Source: Methanobacteriota archaeon
Lineage (GTDB): Archaea > Halobacteriota > Methanocellia > Methanocellales > Methanocellaceae
Reading direction: 5' to 3'
Assembly: GCA_023436075.1 (NCBI GenBank)
Contig: JAEZKS010000154.1
Coordinates: forward strand, 1-9,248
DNA length: 9,248 nt
Shown: piece after piece, positions 4,284 to 9,248 of the stretch
Numbering within the stretch: the stretch's first letter is position 1
Layout of the letters: each line of letters starts with the position of its first letter
The notes under the pieces: generated by a model
What the model saw: only the letters and a program-made list of their open reading frames with translations
Databases searched by the model: none
Told to the model about the DNA's origin: nothing
Translations under genes and position numbers: made by a program

Positions 4284-5255
4284 TTAATCTCTCAGCCCTT
4301 CCGTAGTCACGCTGAAGATAGCCTCGCCTTCGGGCAGGTTCGGGCTGTCCACCAGACGTGCGATCCTCTTCTCGCCTTTCGACTTCCTCAGGTACAGCCT
4401 GAACGTGGCCGTGTGGCCCACGATATGGCCGCCAACGGGTCTGGTTGGGTCGCCGAAGAACGCGTCGGGCTTCGCCTGCACCTGGTTGGTGACCATGACT
4501 ACGGCATTGTTCAAGTCGCCGAACCGCATCAGGTCGTGCATGTGCTTGTTCAGCTTCTGCTGCCGGTCAGCCAGTGTGCCTCTGCCCACGTACTCGCTGC
4601 GGAAATGAGCGGTCAGCGAGTCCACGATGATGAGCCTTACGGGCTTGTCGGAGTCGCGCATCTTTTCGGCCAGCTCGGAAGCGCTCTCGACCAGCAGGAT
4701 CTGGTGGTTCGAGTTGTACGCCCTCGCGACGTGGATGTTCTTGAGAAACTCCTCGGGGTCGAAGTCTTCGCCGCCCTTGAGGCCCTTGACCATTTGCGCT
4801 ATCCTTTCAGGACGGAAGGTGTTCTCGGTATCAATCATGATCACCGATCCGTCCAGGCCTCCCTGATCGGCGGGGAGTTGCGCGTTCACAGCGAGCTGGT
4901 GCGCCACCTGCGTCTTGCCAGAGCCGAATTCGCCGTAGAACTCGGTGATCGACTGAGTCTCGATGCCACCGCCCAGCAGCTCATCCAGCGTGCTGGAGCC
5001 GGTCTTGAGCTTGCCGACCTGCTTCCGCCGCTCGAACACGATCTCGCCGGTCTCGAAGCCGCCGATGTTGGCGCATTTCTTGGCTGCCGCGACGATCTTG
5101 GAGGCGGTATTCTCGCCCACCTCCGCGGCGGATGCCAGCTCTGCGGGCGATGCGACAGCGATCGCCTCTACTGAAGTATATCCTGCCTCTTTGAGCTTTT
5201 CGGCGGTAGCAGGCCCCACGCCAGGTAAATCTTCCACTGTCAGTCTTTCTGCCAT
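4284..5255 (-). CDS. radA: DNA repair and recombination protein RadA
   Basis: The archaeal RecA/Rad51 homologue: it forms ATP-dependent filaments on single-stranded DNA and carries out strand exchange in homologous recombination. From ATG 5255 it has 323 residues, the normal family length. The N-terminal helix-hairpin-helix domain is at 8-26 (EDLPGVGPATAEKLKEAGY). The linker GGFETG (65-70) lies in the polymerisation-motif region. Walker A is GEFGSGKTQ (108-116) and Walker B LIIVD (208-212); the DNA-binding loops are around 219-230 (SEYVGRGTLADR) and 264-282 (DAFFGDPTRPVGGHIVGHT). All key residues are present, and overall it is closest to Methanosarcina-type RadA. The start is set by GAGGTT at 5261-5266, six bases before ATG 5255; an upstream in-frame ATG at 5288 adds eleven residues absent from the family and lies within a palindrome. 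A T-tract terminator follows. It is a stand-alone gene divergent from the PAS kinase. Confidence 0.97.
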   Translation of the reverse strand: MAERLTVEDLPGVGPATAEKLKEAGYTSVEAIAVASPAELASAAEVGENTASKIVAAAKKCANIGGFETGEIVFERRKQVGKLKTGSSTLDELLGGGIETQSITEFYGEFGSGKTQVAHQLAVNAQLPADQGGLDGSVIMIDTENTFRPERIAQMVKGLKGGEDFDPEEFLKNIHVARAYNSNHQILLVESASELAEKMRDSDKPVRLIIVDSLTAHFRSEYVGRGTLADRQQKLNKHMHDLMRFGDLNNAVVMVTNQVQAKPDAFFGDPTRPVGGHIVGHTATFRLYLRKSKGEKRIARLVDSPNLPEGEAIFSVTTEGLRD

Positions 5256-5260
5256 TTTGT

Positions 5261-5266
5261 AACCTC
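5261..5266 (-). promoter_or_regulatory. Shine-Dalgarno site of radA
   Basis: GAGGTT on the minus strand, six bases before ATG 5255. It supports the family-standard start over the upstream ATG at 5288. Confidence 0.75.
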
Positions 5267-5287
5267 GCGGTTTATAATTAAGCAACA

Positions 5288-5304
5288 TATATCCTGTGGA
5301 TATA
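5288..5304. promoter_or_regulatory. Palindrome at the probable radA promoter
   Basis: A perfect 7-3-7 inverted repeat, TATATCC-TGT-GGATATA. Its distal arm on the minus strand is TATA-like and predicts transcription near 5275, giving a leader of about 20 bases that contains the ribosome site. A protein bound here would cover the TATA region. A second TATA-like stretch at 5271-5278 would start transcription inside the gene and is less suitable. Confidence 0.5.
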
Positions 5305-5471
5305 CAACACTATCGTAAGCGTGCTGAAAGTAATATCAGACCACGTTTTCCATTCGATATGATCTGACCGGAGCTTGCCGTTTGCGCCCTGTCGGCCATT
5401 CATGTTACAGAGGCCCCGATCGTACGTATATTTTCTCATGACGTCGCAACTGTGACGGGTGAAGAGAACAG

Positions 5472-5479
5472 ATTTATTA
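5472..5479 (+). promoter_or_regulatory. TATA box of the first sensor kinase gene
   Basis: ATTTATTA in an AT-rich island of the otherwise GC-rich 5305-5540 stretch predicts a start near 5502 and a leader of about 40 bases. GTATATTTT at 5426-5434 is an alternative further upstream. Nothing else identifiable is seen between the radA palindrome and the kinase start. Confidence 0.45.
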
Positions 5480-5540
5480 CGTTCGCCGGGAAATAGCTTG
5501 ATCAGGTGCGCTTGACGGCTGACGGGCTGCAGGCAATGAG

Positions 5541-7922
5541 GTGGTGGAGATACAGCTACGGACCAAGGCGATGATCATTGTCACAGCCGTAGCTGCACTG
5601 CTGTTTCTGGCCATGTACGTGGCTGCACAGACTATCATTGTCAACGGCATCGGCGACCTTCAGGCACGTATCTGGTACTTCCTGTTGCTCAGCATTGCCA
5701 TCGCTCTGGCGATGGCCTTCGCCGCCGTATTCCTCATCGAGAAGATCGGCATCTCCCTCATGTACAACATGGACGAGGCGATCCGCCGGATCAGGGACGA
5801 TAATGACCTCTCGGTGCGAATACCACCGGTGACAGGCAACGACGAGGTGTCTCATTTCGCCAAGACGATCAACGAGACGCTGGAGGCTCTGGAGATGTCC
5901 AGGCGGCAGCTCAAGGAGAGCGAGGAAAAGTACCGCAGGCTGGTCGAGAACGTCAATGATATCGTCTGGGAGACGGACGGTGACATTCGATTCACGTACG
6001 TGAGCCCCCAGATCCAGGATGTCATGGGCTACGAGCCCGGAGAGATCGCCGGACGTTCCCCGTTCGAGCTGATGGAGGCCGACGAGGAAAAACAGATCGT
6101 GTCCCTGATCGTCGACCAGATCGGCAAACGTGGCCGATTTGACCTCGTCCGTTTCACCGCGACGCGCAGGGATGGCACCATGGCCGACCTGGAGATCAGC
6201 GGCGCCCCCATCCCGGGCCAGGGCGGCCGGGCTGCGTGGTACCGCGGAATCATCCGGGACATCGGCGAGCGCAAACGGGCTGAAGAGGCGCTGCTGGAAA
6301 GCGAAGAGCGGCTTCGGCTGTGCATGGCTACGGCCCGCCTGGGCGTGTTCGACTGGGACGTCACGAACGACCGGCACCTCTGGTCGCCCGAAACGTACGA
6401 GATTTACGGCATACCTCCCGGCACTATGCTGACACTAGACCGCGTGCGGGAATGCATATGCAAGGAAGACCTGCAGAATGCCATCCCCGAGTTTGCGATC
6501 GGCTTGACATGGCCCGATGAGTATTCGACGGAGTATCGCATCATACGCACGCCGGACCATGCCGTGCGCTGGGTGTACGTGATGGCGCGCGTCTTCTTCG
6601 TCGGCGAAGGGGCGGAGCGCCGGGTGGTCCGCGTCCTTGGAGCTATCCAGGATATCACCGAGCGCAAGCACGCCGAAGAAATGATAAGAAAGATCAACGA
6701 TGAGCTCGAGGCCCGGGTGCTTGATCGCACGGCAGATCTGGAGGAAGCAAACGAGGCGCTAAGGGAGAGCGAGAGCAGGTACAGAGATCTGGTGCAGAAC
6801 GCCAACAGCATGATCATCCGCTTCGGCATGAGCGGCCGGATCACGTTCTTCAACGAGTTCGCCTGCAGCTTCTTCGGCTATTCGAAAGACGAGATCATCG
6901 GCAAAAGCGTGCTGGAAACGATCTTCCCGCCCGCCGAATCGTCCGGCCGCGACCTGTCGAAACACATGAGGGATTTGCTCTGGCACCCCGACCGGCACGT
7001 AATCAACGTGAACGAGAACCTTCGCCGTGACGGCGAGCGCGTCTGGGTATCATGGACCAACAAAGCAGTCACCGGCCAGGACGGGTGCATCGAGGAAATC
7101 CTGGCCATCGGCAACGACATCACCGACTTGAAGCGGGCATCAGAGGAGTTGCAGCGGATCAACAATACTCTCGAAGACCGGGTACAGCAGAGGACGGCTG
7201 AGCTGGCCAGCGCCGTCAAAGCGCTGCAGGACGAGATCGCAGAGCGCAGAAGGGTCGAGCAGCGGATGATGAGCTCGCTGCAGGAGAAGGAGGTGCTGCT
7301 GAAGGAGATTCATCACAGGGTCAAGAATAACCTGCAGATCATCTCCAGCCTGCTCAGTCTCCAGTCGGAGAAGATCGGCAGCGAGAACCCGGCAAAAACC
7401 TTCCAGGAAAGCCAGGACCGCATCCGATCCATGGCTCTAGTCCACGAGAAGCTATACCAGGCAAGAGACATTTCCCACGTCGATTTCGCTGAATATGTAC
7501 GCAGCCTGACCGCATACCTCTCACGCTCCTACGTCACTCGCTCCGGCATCGAAGTCGTCATCGACATCGAGGGCGTATCACTGGGCATTGATACGGCCAT
7601 CCCGTGCGGCCTGATCATCAACGAGCTGGTCTCCAACTCGCTGAAATATGCCTTCAAGGATGACAGGACCGGCGTAGTGCACGTCAGCCTCTCGAAACGT
7701 GACGATACATACACGCTGATTGTCAGCGACAACGGGACAGGGCTGCCACCAGAGATCGATTTCCGCAACACATTCTCACTTGGACTGCAACTAGTCAACA
7801 CACTGGTAAGCCAGCTCGAAGGGACCATCGAGCAGTTCGGCGACAGCGGGACAACTTTCAGAATGATATTCAGGGAAAATCCGCAAGAGAACGTTACCAC
7901 AGAGCCGTCCGGTAAATCCTGA
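5541..7922 (+). CDS. Membrane sensor histidine kinase: 2 TM, HAMP, three PAS, HisKA_2, HATPase
   Basis: A 793-residue protein. Two transmembrane helices (about 11-34 and 44-66) enclose a loop of only some ten residues, so there is practically no extracellular sensor. A HAMP-like linker (67-125) leads into PAS1 (about 126-243, ending in the PAC motif YRGIIRDIGERKRAEEAL), PAS2 (252-375, ending DITERKHAEE), a coiled coil (376-410), PAS3 (411-530, ending GNDITDLKRASEEL) and a second coiled coil (531-580). The HisKA_2 dimerisation helix has KEIHHRVKNNLQIISSLLSL (588-607); H592 of the HRVKN motif is the probable phospho-acceptor. The ATPase has the N box NELVSNSLKYAF (694-705), the G1 box SDNGTGLP (729-736) and GLQLV (748-752), so it should be active. 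PAS ligands are unknown. The start is GTG 5541 or 5544, after CAGG at 5530-5533; ATG 5571 would cut into the first helix. No response regulator lies in the window. Confidence 0.93.
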   Translation: MVEIQLRTKAMIIVTAVAALLFLAMYVAAQTIIVNGIGDLQARIWYFLLLSIAIALAMAFAAVFLIEKIGISLMYNMDEAIRRIRDDNDLSVRIPPVTGNDEVSHFAKTINETLEALEMSRRQLKESEEKYRRLVENVNDIVWETDGDIRFTYVSPQIQDVMGYEPGEIAGRSPFELMEADEEKQIVSLIVDQIGKRGRFDLVRFTATRRDGTMADLEISGAPIPGQGGRAAWYRGIIRDIGERKRAEEALLESEERLRLCMATARLGVFDWDVTNDRHLWSPETYEIYGIPPGTMLTLDRVRECICKEDLQNAIPEFAIGLTWPDEYSTEYRIIRTPDHAVRWVYVMARVFFVGEGAERRVVRVLGAIQDITERKHAEEMIRKINDELEARVLDRTADLEEANEALRESESRYRDLVQNANSMIIRFGMSGRITFFNEFACSFFGYSKDEIIGKSVLETIFPPAESSGRDLSKHMRDLLWHPDRHVINVNENLRRDGERVWVSWTNKAVTGQDGCIEEILAIGNDITDLKRASEELQRINNTLEDRVQQRTAELASAVKALQDEIAERRRVEQRMMSSLQEKEVLLKEIHHRVKNNLQIISSLLSLQSEKIGSENPAKTFQESQDRIRSMALVHEKLYQARDISHVDFAEYVRSLTAYLSRSYVTRSGIEVVIDIEGVSLGIDTAIPCGLIINELVSNSLKYAFKDDRTGVVHVSLSKRDDTYTLIVSDNGTGLPPEIDFRNTFSLGLQLVNTLVSQLEGTIEQFGDSGTTFRMIFRENPQENVTTEPSGKS

Positions 7923-7968
7923 AGACAAGATTCTAATATGTAATTAGTCATTAAATAGATTATATTTA

Positions 7969-8042
7969 TTTAACCGCTGGCAAATATAACGCGACTGATC
8001 GCAGGCTAATACTGCCGGAGTTCTGGTACTAGAGCGGTTAAA
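7969..8042. repeat. Widely spaced 10-bp inverted repeat between the two kinase genes
   Basis: TTTAACCGCT (7969-7978) and AGCGGTTAAA (8033-8042) are exact complements with 54 bases between them. The spacer has further short inverted repeats, GCGA-CTGA-TCGC near 7991 and GGC-TAATACT-GCC. The arms adjoin an AT-rich TATA-like stretch (7959-7971) and TTAAAAACC (8038-8046), a possible TATA box for the second kinase. It may be a pair of protein sites or a structured RNA. Apart from this and the repeat at 8083-8101, the 7923-8121 gap shows nothing. Confidence 0.45.
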
Positions 8043-8082
8043 AACCAGCGATTTTAGCTGAAACACACTATGAGATACTGGC

Positions 8083-8101
8083 GATTATCGGCTCGATAAT
8101 C
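8083..8101. promoter_or_regulatory. Inverted repeat in the leader of the second kinase gene
   Basis: GATTATCG-GCT-CGATAATC is a perfect 8-3-8 inverted repeat ending 20 bases before the ATG at 8122 and nine bases before its ribosome site. With a TATA box at 8038-8046 it would lie near the start of the transcript, either as an operator or as a short mRNA hairpin. Confidence 0.5.
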
Positions 8102-8121
8102 TCGCAAAGAAGGAAAGAGGA

Positions 8122-9248
8122 ATGAGCTATACCATTGTCATATCGGGTTCGCCATATTTCTTCGCTATGCTGATTGCGACGGCCATGGCCTTTGCGATGG
8201 CTGCGTACGTCTGGCCGCGACGCTCGTCCCGGGGAGGCCGCTACTTTACTCTGCTGATGATGGCGACGAGCATGTGGCTACTGGCGACCGGCCTGGAAAT
8301 GGTCGCGGCCGACCTGCCCACCAAAATCCTCTGCGCCAAGCTGTCATATGTAGGAGTCGTCTTCTTATGCCCGCTGTTCCTGATGTTCGTGATGGACTAT
8401 TATCTGACAGTGCAATGGCTCAAGCCTAAATATGTCCTGCTGTTGATGATCATTCCAGCGATTACCCTGGGACTGACCATGACCAACGAGTGGCACGGCC
8501 TGATCTGGAGCGAAGTCACCCTGGCGCCCGGTGGCGGGGATAAAATGGCCGTATACGATCACAACGTGTGGTTCTGGATATACTCGGCATACAGCTACGC
8601 CCTCTGCGCGATCGCCGCAGCTATCCTGATTTACAGGTCACTGCGGAACCATGGCCCCCAGCGGAGAAGAGCTGTGGTCATCCTTTCAGCGGTCATCCTG
8701 ATCGTCGGCACTTCCATACTGGTCGTCGGAAACGTACATGAAGGCCTCGACATCATACCGTTCATTGTCACCATTGCAATGGTCTTCTATGGCTGGTACC
8801 TTTTCGGGGGCAGTATCTTCGATATCGTGACACTGGCCCAGCGCAGTCTGATTGCCAGCATGGCGGACGGCGTGCTGGTGCTGGATAAGCGGGACCGCAT
8901 CCTGTCGATCAACCCGGCTGCCAGCCGGCTGATAGGCGCTGTCGGAACCGAAGCAGGAGACAGCGCAGAGGAAATCATGGCACGGCATCCGGCTCTGCTC
9001 TCCTGCTGCCGCATGACCGACGAGCACCAGCAGGAGATCATGCTGGCCACGGCCGACGGAGTACCGCAATGGCTGGAGGCACGCACTACGATGCTTAATG
9101 ATTCCAGCGGGATGCCAACCGGGCGCCTGATTGTCCTGCATGACGTGACCGAGCGCAAACGCTCGGAAGAGCAGGTGCTCGAATCGCTACGTGAAAAGGA
9201 GGTGCTGCTCAAGGAGATCCACCACCGTGTCAAGAACAACCTGCAGAT
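8122..9248 (+). CDS. 7TM-PAS sensor histidine kinase, N-terminal part
   Basis: The gene runs off the right edge; 375 codons are visible. It starts at ATG 8122 with AGGA at 8111-8114, seven bases upstream. Residues 1-230 form the seven-helix N-terminal module of HisKA_7TM-type kinases, with helices near 12-30, 42-60, 70-91, 103-120, 149-171, 183-203 and 211-228. The TNEWHGLIW motif (121-129) after helix four is characteristic. A PAS domain follows (about 242-345: SLIASMADGVLVLDKRDRIL, then INPAASRLIG, ending HDVTERKRSEEQ), and then the HisKA_2 start KEVLLKEIHHRVKNNLQ (359-375), where H368 is the likely phospho-acceptor. The ATPase domain lies beyond the window. The visible segment SLREKEVLLKEIHHRVKNNLQ differs by one residue from the first kinase (7275-7337), showing a shared HisKA_2 lineage with different sensors. 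It lies 199 bp behind the first kinase on the same strand and has a probable promoter of its own. Confidence 0.92.
   Translation, partial: MSYTIVISGSPYFFAMLIATAMAFAMAAYVWPRRSSRGGRYFTLLMMATSMWLLATGLEMVAADLPTKILCAKLSYVGVVFLCPLFLMFVMDYYLTVQWLKPKYVLLLMIIPAITLGLTMTNEWHGLIWSEVTLAPGGGDKMAVYDHNVWFWIYSAYSYALCAIAAAILIYRSLRNHGPQRRRAVVILSAVILIVGTSILVVGNVHEGLDIIPFIVTIAMVFYGWYLFGGSIFDIVTLAQRSLIASMADGVLVLDKRDRILSINPAASRLIGAVGTEAGDSAEEIMARHPALLSCCRMTDEHQQEIMLATADGVPQWLEARTTMLNDSSGMPTGRLIVLHDVTERKRSEEQVLESLREKEVLLKEIHHRVKNNLQ

Noticed and set aside
4413..5174. Long plus-strand frame opposite radA
   Set aside because: It is the antisense shadow of the clear radA gene, caused by GC-biased codon positions; it has no family motifs or ribosome site.
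7969..8042. tRNA-length (74-base) inverted-repeat element suggesting a tRNA gene
   Set aside because: There is no TTC-type T-loop before the 3' arm, no proper D-loop and no anticodon stem of the right size; kept only as an inverted repeat.

Overview
The window looks like a piece of a euryarchaeal methanogen chromosome, most likely from the Methanocellales/Methanosarcinales group. The main evidence is an archaeal RadA recombinase whose helix-hairpin-helix region and linker (GGFETG followed by ERRKQVGKL) are of the Methanosarcina type. Archaeal TATA boxes, T-tract terminators and PAS-rich HisKA_2 sensor kinases agree with this. Naming a genus such as Methanocella is an inference from overall resemblance. 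Coding DNA is moderately GC-rich, and the intergenic regions are sharply AT-rich where promoters sit. I see no rRNA, tRNA, CRISPR array or transposase.

Layout. At the left edge is the 5' part of an LCM-type SAM methyltransferase on the minus strand (1-280). It diverges from an ArsR-type regulator with two zinc ribbons (485-1141). The intergenic region between them holds two copies of a 21-bp palindrome placed almost symmetrically around a shared TATA element. Next come two minus-strand genes: an 88-residue cysteine-rich protein of unknown function (1190-1456) and a YgjP/DUF45-type zinc metallopeptidase (1720-2460). The segment 2553-2715 is an unusually dense control region with twin DtxR-like palindromes around a TATA sequence, three 12-bp direct repeats and a 10-bp inverted repeat. 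It precedes a 111-residue protein of unknown function (2716-3051) that ends in a good hairpin-plus-T-run terminator.

The largest gene-free stretch (3052-3479) carries that terminator, a long GC-rich stem-loop (3289-3368) and the T-tract terminator of the next gene. Two minus-strand genes follow: a class I SAM methyltransferase (3480-4193, start uncertain) and radA (4284-5255). A divergent intergenic region with a palindrome at the probable radA promoter leads to a 793-residue membrane PAS histidine kinase (5541-7922). Behind it comes a second sensor kinase of the 7TM-PAS-HisKA_2 type (8122 to the window end, partial). Its phospho-acceptor region is nearly identical to that of the first kinase.

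Functionally this is a mix of housekeeping (radA), signal sensing (two kinases, no response regulator in the window) and small accessory genes with elaborate promoters. The parts most worth following up are the symmetric double operator at 373-435, the control region at 2553-2715 with its unknown downstream gene, and the cysteine-rich small protein. Nothing here is proven to be a new system.
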